Below the pieces are notes generated by a model. That model was not told where the DNA came from. It was given only the letters and a program-made list of their open reading frames with translations, and made no database searches. Below, one piece after another: positions 11,725 to 24,600 of a DNA stretch of 64,000 nt. Each line of letters starts with the position of its first letter. Positions within the stretch are counted from its first letter, which is position 1. Origin of the DNA: Dendrophyllia cribrosa (taxonomy: Eukaryota; Cnidaria; Anthozoa; Scleractinia; Dendrophylliidae); the NCBI GenBank assembly GCA_024195265.1, contig JAJLRJ010000011.1:1624866-1688865 (forward strand), given 5' to 3'. The position numbers were made by a program, and so were the translations under genes.

Positions 11725-11970
11725 AAAATGGGGACGAGGCAAGAGGCTTCAACCTCCTCCCCTTCTTCGTCCCCTTCTTCGTTTAGCGAGCGGAGGAACC
11801 CTGGACAGGAATCCTAGAGTATTTTGTCGCGTAAAATTCTTCGTTTCCTTTGAACAATGAATTCAAATACCAGAAAAAAACAAGACTGTATATCACTGGA
11901 AATAACCTCCGAAAACGCCATTTCATCGTATGTTACGCGACAAAACTACACAATTCTTGGAGTATGTGAG
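11725..11970. mobile_element. Decayed MITE, same family as 15971-16277
   Basis: It shares accctggacagg, gagtattttgtcgcg and the internal cgaaaacgccatttcatcg with the better-preserved copy at 15971-16277, in the same arrangement. The arms are eroded. Confidence 0.6.
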
Positions 11971-12546
11971 TTATTTGGCAGACGGTGTTTAACAAAACCG
12001 CGGTCAGTAAACCAATTTCAATCTGGTCAAACCTAATATTGTTACTGTAAACAGGGTTTAGAAGGCACTTCAGCACAGCCGTAGAAAAACGTTTATCTAC
12101 CTAAAACGACCCACTTATTAACGGAAGCTGGTGTCCATTAAACGTTTTAATCCTTGGGCCGGATTTTGTCGTGGTATGTTTTCGTTTTATGACTTTTATT
12201 ATCTACTCTAATCGGTGTCTAAGAAAATGTCCGATTTTACATTTTATATTTAAATTTTTGAAATTCTTGTACGTTTAAGTGTTTATTACCTCTTAAAATC
12301 AGCGTATGTTTTTAATCGTAGTTAATATTAAGAAGTATTATATTTTATTTGTTTTATAATATAGTCTAGTACACGACCCCTCAAGCATGTTAATTAAATT
12401 TATTGAAATTCAGTTAAGACTGAGTGCCGAAAAAAACTGCGACAACTAAGACAGTCAGACGTTTCGGGGATAACCCCTTCATCAGTGTTTGCGTTCTCGC
12501 GAAAAAAAAAACTAATTAAATTCATTACTGATCGCGTTTAAATAAA

Positions 12547-12549
12547 GGA

Positions 12550-12599
<50 letters not shown>
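12547..12599. repeat. (ACT)n microsatellite
   Basis: About 17 uninterrupted ACT/CTA units. Confidence 0.95.
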
Positions 12600-15065
12600 G
12601 AAATCGAAAGTTTTCGGTACTTCTTAAACTCTTTACATTCTATCCGGTAACAAAATAAGAAAAACAAACTCCCTTCGTTGAACATGTGTTTACTGCACGC
12701 TCGGGGCTTTACTATTGATTTTACAGTTAATTCAACCTTAGCTTTCTTCCTTTGAAATTTTTTGGTCTACTCTCGGTCACTTGTTGGGCAGTTTCTTGGT
12801 GTTGCGATCACCAAATGACGTAAAACAAAAGAATCAAAAGAAAGTAAACAATACCCACACCACAACACAATAGCTAACCAACAATAGTTTCCGCAACACC
12901 AAGAAACACCCACTTGTTGGGTCGCAATGATATTCTTAACCCACGCGGCTGTCACGTGTGGTCTTAATTATCCTGTTAATCATGTCTGGTCTTCTTCGGA
13001 CAATTTTCACCAATTTCACGTCTTCAAAGAACAAAATAGTTAAAGGTTTAGAGGTTTAAGTGCTCGAAGGGTCGACGTTTGCAGAATGTAGTCGGCTGCA
13101 GAAATTGTGGAAAGATCTTTGCGTGATTCAGGTCTCGTGCTATTTAATGTTAGGGAATTTGATCTCTATGTGCTGTTACCTGTACATGGGATCATTGTTA
13201 GAGCTGCCGGATTTAGACGGCACAACTATCTGTTTGTCGCATGCGATTTTTTGTACCGCGCGCTGCTTGCGTCAGGCGAAAATTAAATTCAACTCGCACC
13301 ATATAACATTGTATCTGCCTACGATTGTCGTAGGATTTTAAAACATTTTTCAGAATCCTACAACTTTTTTCGTGTTGCATGCAACAGTTGTGAGCGAGTT
13401 GTAGACTGATTTAGACCACGCGATTCGTGTTGTACGGTATTGCGTGAGTAGGTTGCATGCGTGATAGTTGAAGTACACTTTACGCAGTAGACACAAAAAC
13501 ACAAACAGGCGGGTTTTTCCTGATCTCCTAGGTATATAAATATGTGCTGGTGGATACATAGGGGATAATGCGTTTAACACTGGGGCCTTGACCCTGCAAT
13601 TGACACGCATCACATTCTATGTCAGTTCTACTGATGGATTAGTGTTGCCAGACATCTCCACTTCTTGACTGGAACAATGTTGCAGATTCCTTGAACTCCC
13701 CTTAGTATCCTCAGTCACTGTAAAATAAGTTAAATAAAAAATGTTAAGGGGGGAGAAACTTAACTACAAGGTGGTTGCTATGGAAGAGTTCCAAACGTCA
13801 TATAATGAGTTTCTTTACTTCCTCGGCTATGATGTTTGGTCACGTTCATTCTGTTAATGGTACCATTCAATTTCATAAGTCACAGCCATATTTGGTAAGT
13901 CACGTGACCAGAACATAAAAACCCTTAAAACTCAAACATCTTACATTTTTTTCCAATAAAACCAATGTCAACGGCTTAAGAACATCCTAATAAAAAATTT
14001 GTAGCATGGATTTGTTAAAATTCACGTAATTAAAAAAGCTATGACGTCATAAAGGTGTATTTTGATACATTTTCTTTAATAACTTTCCTGTTTTTTCGCC
14101 TAACGGTAATTCCATGCTACAGATTTTTAAAAAAGTTGAATTGCTTATGATTCGGCAAAAAAATTAGATTTTTATCTCGTTTCCTTTGAGTTTTTACGCT
14201 TTTTCATTCTTACGCGCGGTTGGGGACTGGCACTAGTTACGCATGTGAAATGTCGATTTAGTGATGTCTTGTGTTCAGTTTCATAGTTCCCACCACATTA
14301 GCAGTTTATGACACGTGAGAAATGCTAACCATGAAATAATGTCCCTAGCAACGACTCCAAAACTGTAGTTAAGTTTCTCCCCCCTTAATATATGTAGGCT
14401 GTGGTGCACTCTGCTCAAGACTATTTCAATAATGATCAAGATCGAAGTACCGCTCTTTTTCTCTTTTAATAAATATTTTTACAATTGACTTGATTGATGC
14501 CAAGTTTTTTCTTACCAGCCTAAATAATAATGTGCAGTGAAACCTGTATTTATCGGACACTCGCGGGACCCTCGCTAGTGTCCGCTTAATAGAGGGAAGA
14601 AAATTCAGGGACCCAAGCAGCTGGTGTCCGCTTAAGGTGGGGCTTAACCTGAACGCCATTTTCCCGCCACTTAACATGGCTTTAATAGAAATATCTCGTT
14701 CACGTTTCAAGCAATCCAAACACTCTATGCTCATCTCATGAATCTATGATATGGGATGTTTTGTAAATTTTTTGGTGATTTTGGGATATTTTTGGGAGGA
14801 AATAGTTTTCCTCAAAGGATTTGTAAAATTAAGAGAAATAAGAAATATAGAAGATTTAGTAAAGTTTTAGAATTAGAATTTGTAGGTAATAATTAATAGA
14901 ATGCTGTTTTCTTATTGGCTACGCTACTCACTATCTATTCTGTTGTAGAAAGTGAGTAGAGTGAGTAGCATAATGGCGGCCGCTTCTTTGCGTTTTCGAA
15001 GTGTATGTGAAGAGTATTTGTTGTTTAGTTTTGAACGTCGATCTAGTAGATTTAAACTAAAACAA

Positions 15066-15163
15066 TTAGATTATTCGTTCTTGATTTCTATCGCGCAATA
15101 GTTGATTCGGGCTTCGCCTTCATCAGCTATCACACGATAGAAATCTCAAGCTCATTATCTAAT
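15066..15163. repeat. Short foldback element
   Basis: The arms around gatttctatcgcgcaatag and ctatcacacgatagaaatc are inverted copies separated by a short loop (gggcttcgccttcatcag). Confidence 0.6.
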
Positions 15164-15449
15164 TGTTAAATATGCAGAGCATGTGAACTGACTGGCATCA
15201 AACGTTAGCACGTCAAATGTGAGTTTTCCAACTCAAAAAAGTGAGAGAAAAAGCTGGGAACAATAGAAACAAGTTCTTTGTCGCTAACAGTTCGCTACCA
15301 TGTTTCCCAATAATCTCGTACCCAGGTCTCCCAGTGCAGTACAAGCACGAGTGAGATCTGGGTACGAGATTAGTTTTCCAACTGTTGATCATTCACACAC
15401 GCCGAACTTGAGTTTACCAACACAAGTTCGCCAACTTTAGTTTGTCGCG

Positions 15450-15900
15450 TGATAGACTGCCAGCTGTCCCTTTCAGCCGAGCGAAGGGCTAATCACGAAA
15501 ACAAGCTCGTCGAAACTGGAGCGAGTGAACGAGCCGAGAGGAAACTGGGGGAGAGGCGCCTGGGAATAAGTTCATGTTCCAGTATCCTGTATGATGCCTA
15601 GTGATGTTGGATGATGTCTAGTTCCATTAGATGATTTCTAGGGAAGTTGATTAGGTCTAGCAACGTGCGATGATGTGTAGTGATGTTCCATGACGGGTGG
15701 TTAGGATTGGTGGTGGTTTAGGGGACAACATTGTTATTGATTTTCAATTTGGTGTACTGGAACACGAACTTATTACCAGGCGCCTCTTCCCCAGTACCTC
15801 TTGGCTCGCATTACTTTCGTTCACTCGGTTGGTCGACCGACGATTGCGTACTTGCTCGCTCGACTATCCAGAGAGGGACTGCTAGCAGTCTAGTCGTGTG
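15450..15900. mobile_element. Foldback element with about 110-bp arms
   Basis: The left arm (ctgccagctgtccctttc to gagaggcgcctgg) matches the right arm (ccaggcgcctcttcccc to gagggactgctagcagtc) in inverse orientation. The spacer repeats short gatgatgt(c)tag motifs. A related arm occurs at about 4060-4250. Confidence 0.6.
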
Positions 15901-15970
15901 AAGGCGCCTTTACTCATGAGTTGGTGACGTGTCAGAACCGAGTGCAAAATCGATACAAACCAACCTCGAC

Positions 15971-16277
15971 CCCATGCCCTTCTCTGCTTTCCAAATGGCG
16001 GGTCGGGCGGAGAAGACCCTGGACAGGGCTGCCAAAATACTCCAAGAATCGTGGAGTATTTTGTCGCGTAAAACATAACGAAATGTCCTCGCTTGACAAT
16101 TTCAGATTGTCTGTAAACAAGCACGGCTGCCAACAGCTAAAAAGAATCTCCGAAAACGCCATTTCATCGTGTGTCACGTGACAAAATACTCCACGATTCC
16201 TTGAGTATTTTGGCAACCTTGTCCAGCGGTTTCTTCACCCGACCTGCCATTTTGAAGGCGGAGAAGGGCCTGGGATG
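15971..16277. mobile_element. MITE with about 100-bp TIRs beside the receptor TM exon
   Basis: The left arm (cccatgcccttctctgc to gagtattttgtcgcg) and the right arm (tgacaaaatactccacg to gagaagggcctgggatg) are inverted copies. It begins only about 23 bases downstream (in gene direction) of the donor of the transmembrane exon. Confidence 0.7.
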
Positions 16278-16299
16278 AGATTGGATACCATATACGTAC

Positions 16300-16530
16300 C
16301 ATCATGTGTACCATGGCGAGTTCGGCGCCAAACTATAAACGCACCAGCCAAGATCAGCAAAACAAGTAGCACGACCACAACCGAAACAACGATAGCTGTT
16401 GGAAACTTTGCTTTGGTGGTGAATAGAACGAATCCCTCATTTTCATAAGCACCGTCCTCATCAAAAGAGCGCTGAAAGACAGCGTACTGGGTGTTGCTCT
16501 TAAGTTTTCCATTCAGATATTTAGCGACGG
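16300..16530 (-). CDS. Receptor exon 11: end of FN3-like region and transmembrane helix
   Basis: The acceptor ctattttag and donor gtacgtat bound an exon in frame with exon 10 (G + CC GTC GCT). It encodes LNGKLKSNTQYAVFQRSF, then FTTKAKFPTA, a 20-odd residue helix rich in V/L/I, and the stop-transfer WRRTRHG. The exon ends at phase 1. If the intron were retained, translation would stop about 15 codons later at 16235. Confidence 0.85.
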
Positions 16531-19500
16531 CTAAAATAGAAAAATATACAAACATTAAATAGCCAGCGTGCATTTCTTTGCAAATGGTATGTAAAATGGG
16601 GGGCGGGGTTGGGTAGGGGGAAACAACAACAACGACAACAAAAATCTTTATTAGTTTGTTATTATAGAGTTAAACCGTAACCGTAGGGAAGATTCAGTGG
16701 CGGGTCCAAACTCCATTGTAAGGAGGATCCAGAGTGAATAGGTGGTGGGAGGGAGGAGGGTGGGGGGTTCTGGTGGGAGGGAAGGGGGGTGGGGGATTCT
16801 GGTGGGAGGAAGGGGGTGGGGGAAACGGAGTGAAAGTGCTAGAGACTGAAAAAAATATTGTAAACATAAACTCTTGGAATAAAGTGTGGGAAAGCGTCAA
16901 GATTGAAAGCAAGGCGACACAGATCGCGATTTTTTTTTCAGGTTTTAAGTTATCTAATGCTATTTTTCTGGAAGCAAATGGCTTACACAGGATGTTTTTT
17001 ATCTATTTAACGTTTGTTACATGGTGTCATGACGTCATATGATGCGAAACAGCTGCCAATTTAGATCCGCCATATTTGATTTTGATTATATTATGAACCA
17101 CCATCCCCAGAGTAACTCTGTCTGTTCTCTCCAAACTTCTGAAACTTCCCCAGATATCTTTCACCGTATTGTTTTTCTATCGTATGTTTTTGTTTTTGTT
17201 TTGTTTTTCAGCAAAGACGTTTCCTTTTTTTCATCGGCCTATCTCTCTTTGAGGCTCCTTAATTGCTCAATAATCGCGCAACCTCTTTTGATAATTGGTA
17301 GTTTTTGTAGATAGCATTTTAAAAACCGTTTTGTTGCTGCTGCTCTGCTGTTTGCGGTAGCCGATATTACTTTATTTTTTGTGTGTGCGTGTGTGTGTAT
17401 GTGTTTGTAAGCTAAAGGTACGTAAGGCTAAGAGTCTTGTAGTAACATGTAAGTAAATGATATGACGTAATTTAGCTTTAATTTGTAAGTAGTTGCAATT
17501 TAGTTTAATAAAATAAAGGTTGTTGTGCGCATGCAGTAAGGTACTGGCCATAACGAGGGAATGTGTAAATAAATAAATAAAAATAAATAGACTTTGTTTT
17601 AACGAGGGTAACACTTAACAATCTCTCGACTGACAAACCTGTGGCCCTCGAATTCCGGATCGAATTGGAATTTTGGAAATGTTGGTTTTTATGGAGGGAG
17701 GAAAACCGGAGTACCCGGAGAAAAACCCTCGGAGCAAGGACGAGAACCAACAACAAATTCAGCCTACATATGACGCCGGGACCGGAAATCGAACCCCCGG
17801 GCCATGTTGGTGGAGGGCGAGTTGGGGGACCGGGAATCGAACCCGGGCCATGTTGGTGGGGGGCGAGTGCTCTCACCACTACACCACCCCTGCTCCCCAA
17901 ATAAACAAGTTTATTTCCTTGCAGTCCTTCTTTTCAGCTGTTAACTCATACAATGTATCTCTGTCCTTTATTTAGGTCTATTTACCTTCAGTAACATCAG
18001 ATCTCGAGTAGTACTTGCCATCTCCAACAGTAAATGTTGTTTTTGTCTCGTCCTTCGAAAACTCAGCCGTATTGTACGGCTCCCCTTCTTCTTGATCCTC
18101 ATATTTTCCCTTGATTCCTCGATATTTCTTATCTGCAGGATTGCCTAGATCTGTTCCGCCTTTTTTAAGTTGTAGGACTATGATTTGAAAATATCTGCAA
18201 GAAGTAACAAAACCTTTTTATTTAAATAAACGTTGAAATTAATTATTTGAAAGTATGTGCAAGCAGGAAAACCTGAGAACGATCTATATTTGTCACTCAT
18301 AAACCTGTTCATCTCTTTAACTTCTCATCTAAGCGAACCTCTCGAATTTATTCTCACAAATTCGTACCTTAATGGTAAGAAACTATTAACCACAATAGCG
18401 TGGCCAAGTGATTAGGGCGTTAAACTTGCAACCCGGAGGTCCCGAGTTTAAGTCACTTAAGGTACAGTAAACTCGCTATTAAGCCCCCCTCTCTTTTAAC
18501 TCCCCTATCTAATAAGCCCCCCCCCCCCCCCTCCCCCCCCCCCCCCCCCCCCCCATCTTGAGCTTCAAGTTTTTAATAAAGCCACCCTCTCTATTTAGCC
18601 CTACACCCCTCTCCCCACAAAACCACGGAAGACACAGCCACTTAGGTCGGGTTAGAATAGCATTATATTCTTGACCTCAACATTTTCAACTTCCAATGTT
18701 ATATAGGACAGTTTTAATACTTTCTTATCAAGTTGAGAGAGAGAGTGTGTGTTTTTAATAGCCCCCCTCTCTTTTCAGTCCCCTATCTATGAAGCCCCCT
18801 CTAGAAGGCCTGAAAATGCCATTGATGACAAACTTGGCTGGAGTGACCACATCGAGAAAGTCACAAAGAAAGTCGCTTCTGGTATTGGGGCCATGAAACG
18901 AATTAGGCACCTCGTTCCTCAAGCGACCTTATACTTAATTTATCAAGCATTGATACAGCCACACTTCGACTACTGCAACATTGTTTGGGGAAACTGTGGG
19001 ATAACTCTGCAGAATAAACTACAAAAGCTACAAAACAGAGCAGCCCGTGTTTTGACCTATTCAGACTATGACGTAGATGCTGGTAATCTATTAGAACTCC
19101 TAGGATGGAAAAATCTTGCTTGCCAGCAACAAATTCAAAGAGCTACGATGGTTTATAGGTCTCTACACGGGTTGGCTCCAAACTATCTAAGTTCTAAATT
19201 TGAGAAGCGAGAAATTAGTTACAACCTAAGGGACTCTGAGGATAAACTTAATGTTCCATTGCCGCGCACAAACTATTATAAAAATAGTTTCAGTTATAGT
19301 GGCGCCATGCTCTGGAACAGCCTTTCTCATAATGTAAGGAAAGCTGAGTCCCTTGGGCAATTTAAACGACTTCTCAAAGAGGAACTATAAGGCACGGCAT
19401 TCGTGGAAAGCAGCTTTTTATTATTTATTAAATTCTTCATATATAGATATTTTTTAATATTAGTTTATTGCTTTGTGTTAGTATTATAATGATTTTTAGC

Positions 19501-21201
19501 TGACGAATTTTTACCGTGTTTAAATAAAGATTATCTATCTATCTATCTAAAATAAATAAGCCCCCCCCCCCCCCCCCCCCCCGGGTCTTAATAGAGCGTT
19601 TATGGTAGTTAAAAAAGGATTTGTTCAGTACCTGACTGTGTTTCCATTGCTCAAAGTTTTCCTGTTTACCAACTGGACTACTGCTTCTGTTTCAGCGAAG
19701 GAAAGCAGCGAAAACGTGGGTGGATCTGCAGAAAAAAGCAATACGTCCACAAATCTTAATCTGCTATTCCGTCGACAGCTTCGTAGCCCGAGGGCGCGGC
19801 ACAAGGGGAATGTATCACATATATCTCGAAGTCGAACCAAGTCAATAATCCTTTCAAAGAAAACAATCGTTATAAATGCAGTAGAATCCCGTTAACTCGA
19901 ACTCCCAGGTGAAACGATAAATTGTTCGAGATAGCAGGCGTTCGAGTTATCCGATCATAGTAGTTGACTGAGAAAACAATCCAACTGAAATAGGTCGTGT
20001 CCGAGTTAGAGGGGCGTTCGAGTTATCCGAGTTCAAGTTAGCAAGGTTCTATTGTGTATATTTGTTGAGCAAAGGATTCCGGAAAGAAGGGGTTAGATGT
20101 AGAGGTAATCTATGAGATTTTGTCATAGCTCTCCATCGAAAAATTGTATCACAATTATTTCATTTGAGTGGGGTGGTAGGGTTACAGGTCATTTTTTTGC
20201 CACCGGGTACGTACATGTCAGGAGTCCATCATTATGGGCTCCTGGTACATGTGCATGAACGTATACATACCTGGGACGTCTTTCTTTGTAGAATCCATGC
20301 CATTTATAACTCAGTCCCCCCCACCCCCACCCTCTCCCACCCCATCCATATATCATCGTTTCCATGTGGCTGGCTCTTAAGCAAATCACTATTTATAATT
20401 TGTTCCCCCCCCCCCCCTAGAGTTTACTTGCAACATTTTCACAAATAACTTTGAAAATTGCTTTCAAATTTGTCGTATGATGTTGACATGCACTGCGTAA
20501 TAGGTAGAAGATAAATAAATGTGTTTTTACCTGGTGTCCAAGGTTTTGTGGGTACAGTTCCGATGCCGCAGTAACGGGAGTTACATCTTGTTACCGGCTT
20601 TAGTTTGTAAATGTAGAATCCTTCACAGTTACGTACACTGATATAAGTCGAATAAGCACAACAGCTGAACCCATCATAAAAACAAACTCTTCGCTGAACA
20701 GCCCCATCAGCCACTGCGGGATGACTCCCATTAAGCCACCCAGGCAGATGCGTACCACACTGACCCAAGTCGACACAGGACTCAGCCATTTGATTTCCAG
20801 CCTCTCCACTGAATCTGTACCAGCCTTTCGACAGTGTGTCATCACATAAGTTACCAGAGCCAAATGTTTTTGCTCTGTTTGACTCGTTTAGGAATCTGTA
20901 GTTGGAACATTCTGCAAGAGATGGAACGATATAATTAACTTGCGATGAAGATGTTACGTCTTCACTGTGTATGTAACATTTCCTGACAACTGATAAACTA
21001 AGAGCAGGCTCTATCGTGTTTGTTCGACAAGGGTTGTCAAAACTTTTCTTATGGGATATTCCATCCAAATCAACTCAAATATGTTTAGAGGAAATGGCAG
21101 ATCCTCGGCAAAAGAACACAACCTAGTACCTATTTACAAAGTTACGAGTGAGCCACAAGCATGCGCACTAATGCGACAATGTTAGAGGGTATCAGCGCTC
21201 A

Positions 21202-21237
<36 letters not shown>

Positions 21238-21435
21238 TGTTACATTTTAATTTCTAAAATTTTGTCGAGGTAACATTTCTTTGTCTTTCATAACCTGGAA
21301 ATAAATTTTCCTTATCTGCATCACTCAACCTCTCTATTAAGTAACAATGCGTGTAAGAACTGGGCAATTTCGCTTTCCTCACATAAGATTGTTCAGGTTT
21401 TTCTTACTGAGAATACATCAACCTATGGACAACAG

Positions 21436-21466
<31 letters not shown>

Positions 21467-21573
21467 GACAATAAGACTTTTACTTACAACAGTGCATTGT
21501 TAACAGTATAAATGTTTAGCTTATTGGCAGTTAATAAGTAGGAGCAAAGCAATAAAAAAGGCATACAATATAT

Positions 21574-21606
<33 letters not shown>

Positions 21607-24600
21607 ATAAATTTATATCTCTCATTGTGGCAGGGAGAAGGGTGTGTAGCGAAAACAGAAGAAAAGGTTAAGTACACTATACACTTTTAAGTTTGTGTGC
21701 TTTTATCTTAGGTGTTGTGCTAAAGGAGCCCATTTCTTATTGTTATTGCTGGTAGCGTTCAATTCTATCTTGTATTGAGTGCTCAAGACGAACAAGAATC
21801 CTCTGATGCTCAGGAAAGTTTCTTTAATCTTACAACACCATATAAAATATTTGGCCAAGAGGAAACATAAGTTGAGCTGTACTGAATAGTGTCGAGAGTT
21901 ATCTGGCCTCAGACCCAAGAGAATAGCCATGTTCTTTTGATAATCATTGGGGATAAGTGTTTTTGTTTTCAACCATAGAAGTAAATCATCCCAAAAAGAA
22001 GCAGTTTTATTGCAATGCCAGAAAAGGTGTGTGAGTTCTTCAGAACCTTTGCCACAAAAAGTGCAGTTAGGATTGTCTTTAATGCCGATTTTTGATAAAA
22101 AGCTGTTCGTTGGTAAGATTCTATGCAAAAATCTGAAGTGAAAATTAATAATTTTAGTGCTCTTGGTGCAGCTAAAAGCCAACGTATATGCTTTTATCCA
22201 ATCTGGTTTACAACAGTTATCGATTTCACAATTAGCATTCCACTTTGTTTGACTTTTTTCAGGATTAAAAGATTTCGAAGATACGAGCTTTCTATAAACA
22301 AGTTTGTTTGCTTTTATGCATTTGATGAAAGCAGAAAAGAAATCTTCATAATCTGTTTCATTAGATACAGCTTTTGAAGAAATTGAAATACTTCGAATTG
22401 ATGATATGAGGCCATGGAAAGTTAAGGGTTGCATTTGTATGTTGTAGGTGGTCCTAAATTCAGCGAAAGAGAAGAACTTGTCCTGATCTTTCATTAGGTG
22501 TTTTATTTTCAAAATGCCTTTCGAAATTAGCTGTTTGAAAACGATGGGTTTGTTGTCTACTCTGATTAATGAATTATGCCATAGGGGTTGTTCTAGAAAC
22601 TGCTGCTTACTGTTTATTTGGGGATTAAAATTAACTTCAGCCCATATACATAAAAGTTCTTTAAATAAAGGGTTAGTAACGTGGAATGTTTCCAAAGTAT
22701 CCTTCCTATTGAGGTTACCACTAAAAATCAACTTTCCATCATATTTTTCTAGCTCTCTTTCAAGAAAAAGTTTCCATTTTCCACTGTTCTCATCATCAAG
22801 ATATTTCTTTATCCATGTAGTTTTAAGCGATTTGTTATACGAAAAAATGTCGATCATTTTCAATCCTCCTTTCCCGTAATCGTTAATCATTATATTGCGT
22901 TTAATTTTATCTCCTTTATTATTCCATAGAAAGGTATAAAATACATCATTTATCTCCTTGAGTGTTTTATCATCTGTTGTCAAAGGTGCTAGTATGTAGG
23001 TTAGTTGTGACGCAGCAAGACTTTTGAGGACAAGAATTTTTCCAACAAAGGTCAATCGTCGGTATTTCCAGCAATTTAAAACACACCTTATCTTCTCCAA
23101 TTTTTCTCTATAGTTTACTTTCATGGTGATATAAGGGTCAGTTGAGAGCCAAACACCAAGGGATTTTACTTTGGTTTCAGGCCATTTCAGGTCTTTTTCT
23201 GGGAAGAGCTTTTCCTTTTTACCTGTGTTTGATCCAATCCATAAGGCTTCAGTTTTTTTATAGTTGAGTCTGAGGCCAGAGACACTACCAAAGCGCTCAA
23301 GTAGGTTAAAAGCCGCACTCAAGGAGTCTTTTGTACCATCGAGGATAAAAGTAGTGTCGTCTGCATATTGACTTAATTTGATCTCTTCGTTGTTTACAAA
23401 AATACCTTTTATTATTTTACTTTTTCTGACTGCATTAGCTAACACCTCTGCCGATAATATGAAAAGATAAGGTGAAAGAGGGCAGCCTTGCCTAACACCC
23501 CTTTGTGGCTTAAAAAAACTAGTGGACCAGCCATTGTTTAAAACGCAGCTTTCGATATCTCTATAAAATAGCTTGATCCATTCAGTGAAGGAAGGGCCAA
23601 AACGAAAGTACTCAAGAGTTCTGTTAATAAAAGTCCACTCCAACGAATCAAACGCTTTTTCAAAGTCAACAAACAGAAGAAGGCCTGAGATGTTTTTTTC
23701 AGCCGCGTATTTGATGACACTGTCGATTAAGAGTATGTTTTCGCCTATAAAGCGTCCTTTGATGAAACCGGTTTGATCGTTGTTGATCAGTTTTGGAATC
23801 ACTTTCTTCAAACGGTTTGCTATAGCTTTCGTTGCTATCTTATAATCGCAGTTTAAAAGTGTTAATGGTCTCCAGTTTTTTATCAGATGTGGGTCAGAAT
23901 CTTTCTTAGGGATTAGTTTAATGATTCCACGCTTTTGAGTGATCGAAAGGTTACCTGCTTCGTATGCATAATTGAGTGCCTTTAACAGCGGACTGGCTAA
24001 CCCGTTCCAAAACATTTTATAGAAATCAGCGGGAAGTCCGTCGCTACCAGGAGATTTTTCTGGTTCCATGTCTTTTAAAGCCTCAAAACATTCTTGTTTA
24101 CTTAAGAGCCCTTCACAGAAACTGGCTTCAAATGGATCTAACTTCTTTGTGTTTACGTTCTCAAAGAATTCACATTCTCCGTTAATAGGCTTTCGTGTCT
24201 TGTATAAATCCCGATAAAACGTTTCACAAGTAATAAGAATGTCTTTGTCCGAAGTAATAAAGGTATCATCGCTTGTTTTAAGCTGAGTTATCGTGTTGAG
24301 TTTAAAGTGCCTTTTTTCTAAATTGAGAAAATAAGATGTATTCTTTTCACCTTCGTTATACCATTTAGTCTTTGATCTTAAGATAGCCCCTTTGGTGCGC
24401 ACTCTAACAATTTCTTCTAATTCCCTTTTTGAGAATTCAAGGTTTTCAATTATATCTTTCTTTTGTATTTCTTCTAAAATTGGATTTTCCAGCTCCTTTT
24501 CTAGTATGAAGATTTTTTTTTCTAAGCTTGTTTCTCTATTATTAGTTTTACGTTTTTTGTCCGCGGAATATTTAAGTGATTTTTCACGCACCTTTAGTTT

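Larger units (their letters stand above)
8700..16290. other. Gene-free stretch between the two secreted-protein genes
   Basis: I see no exon with convincing coding character on either strand. The contents are repeats: a dispersed-repeat copy at about 8930-9090, an inverted pair at 9666-9790, the SINE-like sequence, a (ACT)n tract at 12547-12599, and several foldback elements between 11.7 and 16.3 kb. Any cytoplasmic exon of the receptor gene should fall here, but none was recognised. Confidence 0.5.

Noticed and set aside
16694..17042. Pro-rich and Gly-rich ORFs over the G-rich tract
   Set aside because: Low-complexity reading of a dispersed repeat also seen at 32.5 kb and 52 kb.
17505..17904. 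ORFs of 87-131 residues (MGSRGGVVVRALAPHQ and others)
   Set aside because: They lie within the tRNA-derived SINE at 17565-17898, a familiar source of false gene models.
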